Below are positions 23,105 to 31,900 of a stretch of DNA of 60,310 nt, one piece after another. The first letter of the stretch is position 1. Each line of letters begins with the position of its first letter. Source of the DNA: Nanobdellota archaeon (lineage in GTDB: Archaea; Nanobdellota; Nanobdellia; Pacearchaeales; GW2011-AR1); NCBI GenBank assembly GCA_021818475.1, contig JAKADZ010000004.1:1-60310 (forward strand). The letters run 5' to 3'. The position numbers and the translations under genes were made by a program. Under the pieces are notes generated by a model. The model saw nothing but the letters and a program-made list of their open reading frames with translations. It did not search any database and was not told the DNA's origin.

Positions 23105-24732
23105 TGGAACTAATCGATCAACACACAAAAAAAATAATGGAGAATTGCAAAGCGAGAGCAAGAGAAGCTGGCTTAAAATTTGAAGATGAAACTTTAGAAT
23201 ATATTGTTACAAACAGAGAGATGACAAGATTATCTCCAAAAACTTTCGTTCCTACATTGTATGATTATTGGGTTAATGATGTTGAAGTTTTGCATGGAGA
23301 AGGGGAGTATAAACTTTATCCAAATAATCCTTATGAATCAGTTATAAATTCCCGTCCTGCAATTTCATTTTACAATGATAATAACCCTGACTGGATGAAT
23401 GCTGCAATTTTTTATCATGTTTTAGCACATATAGACTTTTTTCAAAATAATAGATTATTTAAAAAAACATGGAATGATGATTTTGTAGGACAAGCTCTTG
23501 CAGATAAAAGATTGATTGCCAAATTAAGAGGAGAAAAAGGGAGATGGGTTGATTATACCATTGAATTCAGCAGAGGAATAGATAACATTCTTGGATTTTA
23601 TCGGGAGCTTGCTGAAGAAGAATTTCCGGAAGAGAAAGCTCTTTCTGAGAAACTTGATTTTTATTTTAATTCTTTTTTGCAGGGAGAATTAAAATTACTT
23701 CCTCATGAATTTTTAAAAGAACTTGAAAGATTTAATTCAATTCCTGACGAATCTTTAAGAGAATCTCTTTTCTTTTCCGAAGTTCAAACCAAACATCCGG
23801 AATTTGCAGAACGGTTCAAAAAAAATTTGGATAAGAAAAAAGAAAAATCAAAAGATCTACTTGAATTTTTAATCCTTAACTCTCCAAAATTAAAAAAGGA
23901 AGAAAATAAATGGATGATTCCCATTATGCATGTTGTAAGGAATACCGGCCTTTATTTTGCCCCTCAGATTAGAACTAAAATTTTGAATGAGGGTTGGGCT
24001 AGTTATTGGCATGATAAACTATTCAGGCAGGATGGACTTTTGAATACTCATGAAACAGATTACGCTATTTTTAATTCAAAGGCAACTACTATGCCCCGCA
24101 TGGGTCTGAATCCTTATGCCATTGGAAAAGCTTTATTTGAATATGTGGAAGATCTCGCTGAAAAAGGAAAAATGTCGTTAGACTTTCAAAGAGTTCAAAT
24201 AATTGATGCAAGGAAATATTATGATCAGAAAACCGGAAAAGGGCAGGAAGCAATTTTTAAATTAAGGGAATCTTTTTCTGATTTTACAGTAATAAACACT
24301 TTTGTGGATCAAGATTTTGTTGATACTAATCATTTGCTTATTCTTGGACAGAGATTTAATCCACAAAAAGGAGTGGTTGAGGTTTATGTAAAAAGCAAAA
24401 AAGCTAAAGATTATAAGAGTATGCTTTTGGAAAGTCTTTATCATCCTCCGGATATTAAAATTGATTCTGAGAAGACTGATGATTCTTTGATTTATCTTTC
24501 TCATCAATTTGAAGGTAAACCTTTGGTTAAAGATTATATTGCAAATACTATGCTGGGTATAGAATATCTTTGGGGGGGAAAAGTTCAGCTTGAAACCACC
24601 GAGTTAATTGAAAAAGAAGAATCCTTCCCTCCACATTTTTTTGCAGGGATTCCCGCAGATGAAGATGAGCCGGAATGGCAAAGAGTTAGATATACAATGG
24701 AAAATAGAAAAATTTCAAGGGAGGTTTTATGA
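23104..24732 (+). CDS. SpoVR/YcgB family protein
   Basis: A 542-residue SpoVR-family protein. Recognisable blocks are YWVNDVEVLHGEGEYKLYP in a diverged N-terminal half, then IFYHVLAHIDFFQNNRLF and RTKILNEGWASYWHDKLF with a conserved Glu/His pair, followed by NPYAIGKALFEYVED. In Bacillus SpoVR affects spore cortex; in E. coli YcgB acts with YeaGH. The biochemical role is unknown. It is coupled on both sides: 1-base overlap with YeaH and 4-base overlap (ATGA) with the next PrkA-like gene. Confidence 0.92.
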   Translation: MELIDQHTKKIMENCKARAREAGLKFEDETLEYIVTNREMTRLSPKTFVPTLYDYWVNDVEVLHGEGEYKLYPNNPYESVINSRPAISFYNDNNPDWMNAAIFYHVLAHIDFFQNNRLFKKTWNDDFVGQALADKRLIAKLRGEKGRWVDYTIEFSRGIDNILGFYRELAEEEFPEEKALSEKLDFYFNSFLQGELKLLPHEFLKELERFNSIPDESLRESLFFSEVQTKHPEFAERFKKNLDKKKEKSKDLLEFLILNSPKLKKEENKWMIPIMHVVRNTGLYFAPQIRTKILNEGWASYWHDKLFRQDGLLNTHETDYAIFNSKATTMPRMGLNPYAIGKALFEYVEDLAEKGKMSLDFQRVQIIDARKYYDQKTGKGQEAIFKLRESFSDFTVINTFVDQDFVDTNHLLILGQRFNPQKGVVEVYVKSKKAKDYKSMLLESLYHPPDIKIDSEKTDDSLIYLSHQFEGKPLVKDYIANTMLGIEYLWGGKVQLETTELIEKEESFPPHFFAGIPADEDEPEWQRVRYTMENRKISREVL

Positions 24733-26969
24733 AAGAAATTTCTGCTTTAGAAAATTTAGGAGCCAATCTAAAATGGGAAAGGAGATATCTTCCTATTCCA
24801 TTTGAAGAATTCTTGGACATTGTTTCTAAAAATCCCAAAACTACCTTTCGTGATATCTTTCAACTTTTTTATGATATGATGCACTTTTATGTCCCGGAAG
24901 GAACTGAAGAATATCCTAATGATCCTGAAAATATTGGTTACCGCAAATATGATTTTTCAAAATTACTGGAAGAATCTGATAATCCTTTTTTTGCAGATCG
25001 GCTTTTGGCAAACCGATTAATGAATTTAGTTTCGGGATTTAGGGAAGGTTCTCCTAGTCATAAAATAATACTTTTTGAGGGACCCCCTGGAAGCGGAAAG
25101 AGTATTTTTTTAACCAACTTATTAAATCGTCTTGTAGATTACACCCATCTCCCCGAAGGAGAACTTTATGAAACCGTCTGGAGATTAGATGGAGAATCAG
25201 GATTTGGGGGAGGAAAACTTGGATTTGACACCGGTTGTACAGAAAAAGAAACAAACTCTCCTGATAACTCTGATGAATATTTTGATATCCCCTGCCCAAG
25301 CCATGATCATCCAATTCTGCAAATCCCTAAATCTCACAGACGAAAATTCCTTGAAGATTTAATTACTGACAAGCCTGCCAGAGAGAAATTATTTCATGAA
25401 AAAGAATTTGAATGGGTTTTTGAAAGAGAACCCTGTAGCATATGTTCTTCTATTTATCAAAGATTGTTTGCTAAATTAAAAAGCAGTTCAAAAGTGTTAA
25501 GGATGATTTATCCAAGAAGGTACTCTTTCAATAAAAATTTGGGGGAAGGGATCAGCATTTTTAATTCTGCAGATCCCATTGGCCGCGGGGAAAATACCAA
25601 TGAATTCCTGCAAAAAAGATTAGACACTTTTTTTAAAGACAGCAATGCAGTTCAATTTATTTTTTCAGATCTCGCAAGAACAAATAATGGAGTTTTTGCC
25701 TTAATGGATATCAAAGATGAAAACCGCAAAAGATTATTAGATCTTCATGGTATAGTCAGCGACGGAGTTCATAAAGTACAAAATGTAGAAGAATCAATCC
25801 GTTCTTTATTTATTGGTTCAATGAATCCGGAGGATGCAAAATTATACGAGGGAATTCCTTCTTTTAAAGACAGGGTTGTAAAAGTAAAGGTTCCTTATGT
25901 ACTGGACTATTCTACTGAAGTTAAAATTTATGAAAAACAATTTGCTTCAAATTTAAGGTCTTATTTCCTTCCTGGAGTTTTAGAAAATTTTGCCCGAATA
26001 ATTATTTCGACTAGGTTTAATAAAGACTCTGAGGCAATAGATAAATGGATAAGTCATAAAAAAGTTTATAAAAAATTTCTTGACGAAGGAGGTTTATTAT
26101 TAAAGATGGAAATTTACGGAGGAAATATTCCTCTTTGGCTTACTGAAGAAGATAGGAGAAATTTTGATAATAAAACCAGAAAGGAAATTATTGCAGAATC
26201 AGAATTAGACAAAGAAGGAGTTCCTGCTGAGGGGATGAAGGGTCTTTCCGGAAGAGAATCAATCAGGGTATTGAATTATTTTTTATCTTTACACCATAAA
26301 AAAGACCGATTGATAACTATGGAAGATGTTTACTCTTTCTTTAATGAAAAATCCGGTGAATTTGATATTCCCCTTTTCGAAGATTTTTTGGATTCAGTTA
26401 AATCTTTTTATGATTTTACAATTGCTCAAGAAATAAAAGATTCAATATACAATTATAATTCTGTTCAAATTACTAAAGATATTCAGAATTATCTTTATGC
26501 CATTAATTTTAATCCAGGGAATGAAGTTAAAGTTCATTGCCCCTTTACTCAAGAGGTGGTGGAAGTGACTGATGATTATCTTGGAAATATTGAAATAGTC
26601 TTAATTGGAAGTTGTTCTTCTGAAAATCGACTTGGGTTTCGTGAGTCCATGAGGAGAGATTATGTTTCTAAAACTTTGACTAAAGAAATGGGGATTCAGG
26701 GAAAATCAATTACTGAAACTGAACAATATTCTTTTTTATTCAAAAAATACACCCAAAATGGCAAAGAAAATGCTCTACTTCCTATGAAAGAAAATGAAAA
26801 TTTCAAAAAAGCAATTTTGGATTTTAAAGAAGAAGCTTTTAATAAGTATGACAGAAAATTAAGGACAGAAGTAACTTCTTTATTGGCTAATCTTCAGACT
26901 AAATTTGGCTATACTGAAGAAGGAGCAAGACAAATTTGTCTTTATGCCATTGAGAATAATCTTACTTAG
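24729..26969 (+). CDS. Second, divergent PrkA-like AAA+ kinase
   Basis: A 746-residue PrkA paralogue. Walker A is FEGPPGSGKSIFLTNLL (about 117-130). A Cys/His cluster (CPSHDHP ... CSICSSIY) follows, then RTNNGVFALMDIKDENRKRLLDLHG, which corresponds to the family's sensor region, and IGSMNPEDAKLYEGIPSFKDR. It is longer than and clearly different from the first PrkA in this operon. Two PrkA genes flanking YeaH and SpoVR imply a hetero-oligomeric kinase or a kinase acting on another. It starts inside the spoVR stop and converges with the transporter gene (4-base overlap). Confidence 0.88.
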   Translation: MKEISALENLGANLKWERRYLPIPFEEFLDIVSKNPKTTFRDIFQLFYDMMHFYVPEGTEEYPNDPENIGYRKYDFSKLLEESDNPFFADRLLANRLMNLVSGFREGSPSHKIILFEGPPGSGKSIFLTNLLNRLVDYTHLPEGELYETVWRLDGESGFGGGKLGFDTGCTEKETNSPDNSDEYFDIPCPSHDHPILQIPKSHRRKFLEDLITDKPAREKLFHEKEFEWVFEREPCSICSSIYQRLFAKLKSSSKVLRMIYPRRYSFNKNLGEGISIFNSADPIGRGENTNEFLQKRLDTFFKDSNAVQFIFSDLARTNNGVFALMDIKDENRKRLLDLHGIVSDGVHKVQNVEESIRSLFIGSMNPEDAKLYEGIPSFKDRVVKVKVPYVLDYSTEVKIYEKQFASNLRSYFLPGVLENFARIIISTRFNKDSEAIDKWISHKKVYKKFLDEGGLLLKMEIYGGNIPLWLTEEDRRNFDNKTRKEIIAESELDKEGVPAEGMKGLSGRESIRVLNYFLSLHHKKDRLITMEDVYSFFNEKSGEFDIPLFEDFLDSVKSFYDFTIAQEIKDSIYNYNSVQITKDIQNYLYAINFNPGNEVKVHCPFTQEVVEVTDDYLGNIEIVLIGSCSSENRLGFRESMRRDYVSKTLTKEMGIQGKSITETEQYSFLFKKYTQNGKENALLPMKENENFKKAILDFKEEAFNKYDRKLRTEVTSLLANLQTKFGYTEEGARQICLYAIENNLT

Positions 26970-28165
26970 CCAAAGGTTTGTGAAAAATAATAAATTAACG
27001 TCGGAATAAGCAAACACCCCATCATTTGAGTTTTTTTTACGGGGAATGAATTAGCATAAATTCCCACCAAAGTTGAAGAGATTAAAATAAGGATTCCGAT
27101 AAATCCGGAGAATAAAAAAACAATTGTAACCAGGAAGACTAAAGTGATTATTGATAATTTTGAGTAATTTATCCTGTGAATTTTCTGAGAAAATATTTTA
27201 GCTAATGTTTTTACCAGAAAAAAAGAAAGAATTCCGCTAAGCAATATTGCAAATAAAATTATTGTTAAATTTTTCCAGGATAAGCTTCCAATTATATCCT
27301 GTATCGCAGCCGCTGCTCCGGTTCTTACTTTTGAAATCGCATATAATGATACAAAAGAAAACCCCATCACTAAAATATTTGTTGCTCCAATCAAAACTAA
27401 AAATCCTTTTTTATCTGTTTTGAATATTGCACTTCCAAGAATTGCCGCCTGCCCGCTTCCAAGCCCCGGAAGAAATCCACAGAGAGGAGAAGAAATTACT
27501 GAACCTAAAACCGGTTTTAACTTTTTTTCTTTTGGTTCGGTTATTTCCTGAGGGGGAATTTGAATTTTATTTTTTATGCTTCCAATTAACATCGAACTTC
27601 CGAATAATCCTGTCAACATAGGAAGCAAGGGTTCATTAATTCCTAAATTTAAAACGCATAACCCCAAAATTCCAGAAATAATAAAAATAAATAATGCAGA
27701 AATTTTATTTTTTTCTGTCAAAATCAAGATTAAACAGGTTGAAATTAATATCCAGAACATTACTGCATGAATCGGATTGTAAATTTTTGATATAATGAAA
27801 GATAAGGGAAAAGAAATAACTATTAAGATAAAAATTGCAAGAATTCCCCCGATTGAAGTTAATCTTACTGCTTCATAGCCTCTTCCTTCTTTTAACATTT
27901 CATGTCCGGGTAAAACTGAAAGCTGAGTATCTGTGTCCGGGCAGCCTAAAAAAATAGACGGGATAAAATCAATGAAAGTGTGAGCTATCGCCATTGAAGC
28001 AATGAAGATAATCAAATAAATTGGGGGAATTCCAGAAAAAATTGTTACAGTCAATCCAACTAAAATTGCACCAACTAAATTAATATGGATTCCTGGAAGA
28101 ATGCCGGTAATTGTTCCTGCCAGAATTCCAATGAAAACCGCAAGCAGGATTTCAATAAGCATCAC
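26966..28165 (-). CDS. TctA-like membrane transporter (archaeal DUF112)
   Basis: A 399-residue protein with about ten membrane helices. The N-terminal GILAGTITGILPGIHINLVG and the internal SSPLCGFLPGLGSGQAAILG are the paired Gly/Pro-rich re-entrant motifs of TctA-type transporters of the archaeal COG1784 kind. Family members import carboxylates in bacteria together with TctB/TctC, which are absent here, so the substrate is unknown. It is alone on the minus strand and converges with the second PrkA gene. Confidence 0.85.
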   Translation of the reverse strand: MMLIEILLAVFIGILAGTITGILPGIHINLVGAILVGLTVTIFSGIPPIYLIIFIASMAIAHTFIDFIPSIFLGCPDTDTQLSVLPGHEMLKEGRGYEAVRLTSIGGILAIFILIVISFPLSFIISKIYNPIHAVMFWILISTCLILILTEKNKISALFIFIISGILGLCVLNLGINEPLLPMLTGLFGSSMLIGSIKNKIQIPPQEITEPKEKKLKPVLGSVISSPLCGFLPGLGSGQAAILGSAIFKTDKKGFLVLIGATNILVMGFSFVSLYAISKVRTGAAAAIQDIIGSLSWKNLTIILFAILLSGILSFFLVKTLAKIFSQKIHRINYSKLSIITLVFLVTIVFLFSGFIGILILISSTLVGIYANSFPVKKTQMMGCLLIPTLIYYFSQTFG

Positions 28166-28249
28166 TGGAAAAAATAAAAAAAGTTTTTTAATTTATGTAT
28201 AAATTTTAACTTGATTAATATAAAATTTCCCTTTAAAATTCTCTTTTTG

Positions 28250-28266
28250 ATAAACTATATAAATTA
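28250..28266 (+). promoter_or_regulatory. TATA-like promoter of the DsrE-family gene
   Basis: AAACTATATAAATTAG lies about 25-40 bases before the ATG at 28290, the spacing expected for a nearly leaderless archaeal transcript. Confidence 0.5.
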
Positions 28267-28289
28267 GAGAATATAACTTATTTTATAAT

Positions 28290-28634
28290 ATGAAATCGGC
28301 ATATAAAGTTCTGTTTCATGTGGACTACCTCTCAAGAATTGATCTCGTATTGGAAAATGTTAATAATCTTCTTGCTGATCTCGGGGAGTCAAATGTAAAA
28401 ATAGAATTAGTCGCTAACTTTGAAGCAATAACTTTGTTAACAAATAATTCTAAATATAAATCTCAACTTAAAGAGCTTGCTGCACACGGGGTTATTTTTG
28501 CTGCCTGCGCCAATGCTATGCGTAATCATAACCTAACAAAAAAAGAAATGCTGGATTTAGCAATAATTGTCCCTTCTGCAGTCGGTGAATTAACCAAAAA
28601 ACAATCTAAAGGTTGGGGTTATATACGTCCGTGA
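28290..28634 (+). CDS. DsrE-family protein (COG1416-like)
   Basis: A 114-residue protein with the DsrE/F-like fold. It has an alternating strand/helix pattern, a conserved cysteine in VIFAACANAMRNHNL, and the family-typical end KGWGYIRP. Relatives include sulfur-relay and uncharacterised archaeal proteins; the cysteine suggests persulfide or thiol chemistry, but this is not shown. It is preceded by a clear TATA-like box and stands alone, 75 bases before tyrS. Confidence 0.82.
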   Translation: MKSAYKVLFHVDYLSRIDLVLENVNNLLADLGESNVKIELVANFEAITLLTNNSKYKSQLKELAAHGVIFAACANAMRNHNLTKKEMLDLAIIVPSAVGELTKKQSKGWGYIRP

Positions 28635-28709
28635 GGTAATCTTGGGAAGACTAAATTCTGTTTTCAATTATACCTAAAAATTTAATAATCAAAAGTTTGT
28701 CTTATTTTA

Positions 28710-29843
28710 ATGAATAATGAAGAGAGATTTCAGCTGATAAAAAGAAATACTGAAGAGATAATTGGAGAAGAAGAACTGAAAAAAATGATTGAAGAAGGAG
28801 AGCCCTTGAAACATTATATTGGATTCGAAATCTCAGGAAAAATCCATTTAGGAACAGGATTAATGAGCATGTTAAAAGTTAAGGATTTTATCGATGCAGG
28901 GGTTAATTGCACTATTTTTTTGGCAGATTGGCATACCTGGATTAATGATAAACTTGGAGGAAATCCTAATAATATAAAAAAAATTGCTTTGGGGTATTTT
29001 AAAGAAGGAATGATTGCTAGTTTAAAATGTGTTGGAGGAAATCCTAAAAAATTAAATTTTGTTCTTGGAACGGATCTTTATCATAATAATGATACTTACT
29101 GGGAGACTGTCATAGATATAAGCAAACACACGACTCTTTCAAGAATTCAACGAAGTATAACTATCCTTGGAAGAAAAGAAGAGGGAAATGTTGATTTTGC
29201 AAAATTAATTTACCCTCCCATGCAAGTTGCAGATATTTTTATTCAAGGAGTTAACCTTGCTCATGCGGGGTTAGATCAGAGAAAAGCTCAAGTTATTGCT
29301 ATTGATGTTGCTCCTAAACTTTCTTTTTTTCCCCTTCTAAATAAAAAGGGAGAACAGATAAAACCTGTTGCAGTTCATCATAAATTAATTTTGGGTTTAG
29401 GAAAACCTCCTGAATGGCCAGTAAAGAAAGAAAATCTTCAAGAATTATGGAGTTCTTTGAAAATGTCAAAATCAAAACCTGATACCTGCATTTTTGTTCA
29501 TGATTCTCCTGATGAGATAAAAAGAAAAATATCCAAAGCATTTTGTCAAGAAAAAGAAGTTGAGTTTAATCCCATTTTAGATTGGGTGAAGAGTCTTATC
29601 TTCCCAATTAAAGAAAAACTTTTGATAAAAAGGGAAGAAAAATTTGGGGGAGATGTTTTGTACAAGGATTATAAACGATTAGAAGAAGATTTTGCTTCCG
29701 GGAAATTACATCCTACCGATTTAAAGAATTCGGTTGCAGATTCGTTAATTGAAATACTTGAACCCGCAAGAAATCATTTTTCAAAAGGAGCTCCAAAAAA
29801 AGCACTCGATGAATTAAATAACCTTTTAAATGAATTTAGTTAA
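28710..29843 (+). CDS. tyrS: Tyrosyl-tRNA synthetase (archaeal type)
   Basis: A 377-residue class I aminoacyl-tRNA synthetase that charges tRNA-Tyr. The HIGH-type motif is ISGKIHLGTGLMS and the KMSKS loop is SLKMSKSKPDTCIFV. The tyrosine pocket block YPPMQVADIFIQGVNLAHAG is present with the archaeal/eukaryal pattern, and the short C-terminal domain fits archaeal TyrRS. The length is normal. It is a single gene, followed by a palindromic element. Confidence 0.93.
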   Translation: MNNEERFQLIKRNTEEIIGEEELKKMIEEGEPLKHYIGFEISGKIHLGTGLMSMLKVKDFIDAGVNCTIFLADWHTWINDKLGGNPNNIKKIALGYFKEGMIASLKCVGGNPKKLNFVLGTDLYHNNDTYWETVIDISKHTTLSRIQRSITILGRKEEGNVDFAKLIYPPMQVADIFIQGVNLAHAGLDQRKAQVIAIDVAPKLSFFPLLNKKGEQIKPVAVHHKLILGLGKPPEWPVKKENLQELWSSLKMSKSKPDTCIFVHDSPDEIKRKISKAFCQEKEVEFNPILDWVKSLIFPIKEKLLIKREEKFGGDVLYKDYKRLEEDFASGKLHPTDLKNSVADSLIEILEPARNHFSKGAPKKALDELNNLLNEFS

Positions 29844-29921
29844 ATCTTTTATTAATTTTTAAAATTGTTTATCTATATGTATTCTTAAAATAATTATCCT
29901 GGTTTGAACTCTTTTTCTTCT

Positions 29922-29994
29922 GTTGATTTGTCTCAGATCCTCCCGTCCTGGTGTTCACTCGTAAACTCGCTCACTAAATTAATTTCAAATCAAC
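29922..29994. repeat. Palindromic element with GTTGATTTG ends
   Basis: GTTGATTTG at the left is matched by CAAATCAAC at the right, enclosing CTCCCGTCC and GTTCACTCG words like those in other interspersed elements of this window. The right arm overlaps the stop codon of the TGS-GTPase gene. The interior is diverged. Confidence 0.5.
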
Positions 29995-30904
29995 GAGTTT
30001 TAAATTCCACTACATCCAAATCTTTTAACTTGTGATTTAACCCAACGACCTGCCCGGAATATTTTGAGCTTGGTCCCCAGATCCGTGTTTCCTTCACTTT
30101 TTCTGAAAGCCCCTTTAATATTTTTTCTGCCACATTTTTCACCGTGCTCTCCGGAGAGAGAATTATCGGTTTTTTTGCTTTTTCGCGTTCTCCCGGCTGT
30201 TTAGTGTAGACTCTTATTTTTCCAAAACTTTTGAATAATTTTTCTTTTAATTCGGATATTCCTTCTTTTGTCTTAGAAGAAATTAGAACGAAATTATATT
30301 TTTTACTCTGCAGAGTTGCAAAAATTTTCCTCTTTTCATTTTCTGAAAGCAAATCTACCTTATTGAATACTATTATTTTTTTTCCAGGAGCGCGTTCTAT
30401 AATCTTCTCAATTTCAGGAATCTGGCTTAATTCTGTTATCAAAATTAAGATTGTGTCTGCACTGTTTACAATTCCTCGGTCATAATATTCTGATTCAACT
30501 GCAGGGACTTCTATCACCTGAATTCCTACTCCGTCATAGTCCATCACTCCCACTATTGGAAATTTTGTAGTAAACTCATAATCTGCAATTTCCGGCTTTG
30601 CATTAGTAAGGAATGAAATTAAAGAGGATTTTCCAGATTTTGTTTTTCCCACGATAACCGCCTGCATGTCTTCTTTTTTTATCCCTGTTTTTGAACTTCC
30701 TTTTTTTGATTTTTTTTCTTTTGCTATTTTTTCTTTTAATCTTTTATAACGCAGCTTTATCTGTGCGCGCAAATTTTCTGCTCCTTTATGCCCCGGCAAA
30801 ACAGAAATCATCTTTTCCAAGGCAAGCAATCTGTCTTCATCATTCTGGGCAGAATAATATTCTTTCTCTGCTGCTATATACTCCGGATGCGCATTAACTG
30901 TCAT
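29990..30904 (-). CDS. Obg/DRG-like GTPase with TGS domain
   Basis: A 304-residue P-loop GTPase. Residues 1-70 are helical, G1 is [12 protein letters not shown] (about 85), G4 is VFNKVDLL and G5 is LISSKTKEG. The C-terminal 75 residues form a TGS-like domain ([10 protein letters not shown] then [24 protein letters not shown]), as in DRG and OLA1 proteins that work on ribosomes. The G3 motif DxxG is not intact (VIEVPAV), which would alter hydrolysis. The RNA-binding TGS end argues for a translation role. Confidence 0.85.
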   Translation of the reverse strand: MTVNAHPEYIAAEKEYYSAQNDEDRLLALEKMISVLPGHKGAENLRAQIKLRYKRLKEKIAKEKKSKKGSSKTGIKKEDMQAVIVGKTKSGKSSLISFLTNAKPEIADYEFTTKFPIVGVMDYDGVGIQVIEVPAVESEYYDRGIVNSADTILILITELSQIPEIEKIIERAPGKKIIVFNKVDLLSENEKRKIFATLQSKKYNFVLISSKTKEGISELKEKLFKSFGKIRVYTKQPGEREKAKKPIILSPESTVKNVAEKILKGLSEKVKETRIWGPSSKYSGQVVGLNHKLKDLDVVEFKTR

Positions 30905-30921
30905 GCTAAGGTTCTCCTCTC

Positions 30922-30979
30922 AAAATTTTGCTCAATAATTCCCGCCCAAGATGGAAATTTTTGTATTTCGCAAAATTTT
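30922..30979. repeat. Palindromic element A, intergenic copy
   Basis: Perfect 10-base ends (AAAATTTTGC ... GCAAAATTTT) enclose the element-A core GCTCAATAATTCCCGCCCA and GGAAATTTTTGTATTTCGC. It lies in the gap between two divergent genes and shows the unit free of coding constraint. Confidence 0.65.
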
Positions 30980-31047
30980 TTATTGAAATTATATTCTGAA
31001 TTAATAAACATAGTAAAATCTTTAAGATAGATTAACTTAAAAAATTT

Positions 31048-31812
31048 ATGAATAAGTCAATTCTTGATGAAATAAGGAAAAAAAGAGAATTCTCCCAACT
31101 TCCCGAAATTGACATAAAAATGGCTTATGAACAATTTGAAAAAAAACAAATAACCGATGATGAAAAAATAAAACTTACAAAAGAGTTATTAAGAAAAATT
31201 TTCAGCGCTTTTGTCAGCAAGAAACTTTTATCCCCAAAAAATAAAGACCCTGAATGGATTCTTAGAAAACATATTTCCACGAAGGAAAGAATGCCATTTT
31301 ACAAAGAAATTTATAAAAGAATTTTCAGGGAAATTAAAAAAGCGAGTGTGATTGACTTAGGTGCAGGAATAAACGGATTTAGCTACAAGTTTTTCAAAGA
31401 GGAAGAACTTGAAATAGATTATACTGCGATTGAATCTGTCGGGCAATTAGTTGAACTTATGAATTTTTATTTTAAAAAAAATAAATTAAATGGAAAATCT
31501 TTTCATCTTAGCTTATTTGAATCCGAAAAAGTGAAAAAAATAATTTTAAAAGAGAAGAAACCAAGAATTATTTTTTTATTTAAGGTTATTGATGCGCTGG
31601 AATCGCTAAAGAGAGATTATTCAAAAGAATTAATTCAAAATCTTTCAAAAATTTCTGATAAAATTGTCGTGAGTTTTCCAACAAAAAGTTTGGGCAGCCG
31701 GCAAAAGTTTAAAGCAAACAGAAACTGGATAAGTGAATTTATTTATGAAAATTTCATAGTCTCTGATGATTTTGAACTTGGTGGTGAAAGATATTTGATT
31801 TTCAACAGGTAG
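31048..31812 (+). CDS. ArmA/FmrO-like 16S rRNA methyltransferase
   Basis: A 254-residue SAM-dependent methyltransferase. The SAM motif is ASVIDLGAGINGFSYKFF (about 104-121). The blocks KHISTKERMPFYKEIYKRIF, IIFLFKVIDALESL and KIVVSFPTKSLGSRQK correspond in order to the aminoglycoside-resistance family that methylates G1405 of 16S rRNA (ArmA, Rmt, FmrO). I matched these from memory of ArmA. Archaeal members have no known resistance role; an intrinsic rRNA modification is more likely. It is alone, divergent from the GTPase, with element A in the gap. Confidence 0.8.
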   Translation: MNKSILDEIRKKREFSQLPEIDIKMAYEQFEKKQITDDEKIKLTKELLRKIFSAFVSKKLLSPKNKDPEWILRKHISTKERMPFYKEIYKRIFREIKKASVIDLGAGINGFSYKFFKEEELEIDYTAIESVGQLVELMNFYFKKNKLNGKSFHLSLFESEKVKKIILKEKKPRIIFLFKVIDALESLKRDYSKELIQNLSKISDKIVVSFPTKSLGSRQKFKANRNWISEFIYENFIVSDDFELGGERYLIFNR

Positions 31813-31900
31813 GTTTTTAGAAAAAAAGAAACTATAAGGGTAAAAAACTAAGATAATTCTAGGAAAAAAGTTTTATAAATTCCCTCTTCTTTTTTTGGTT

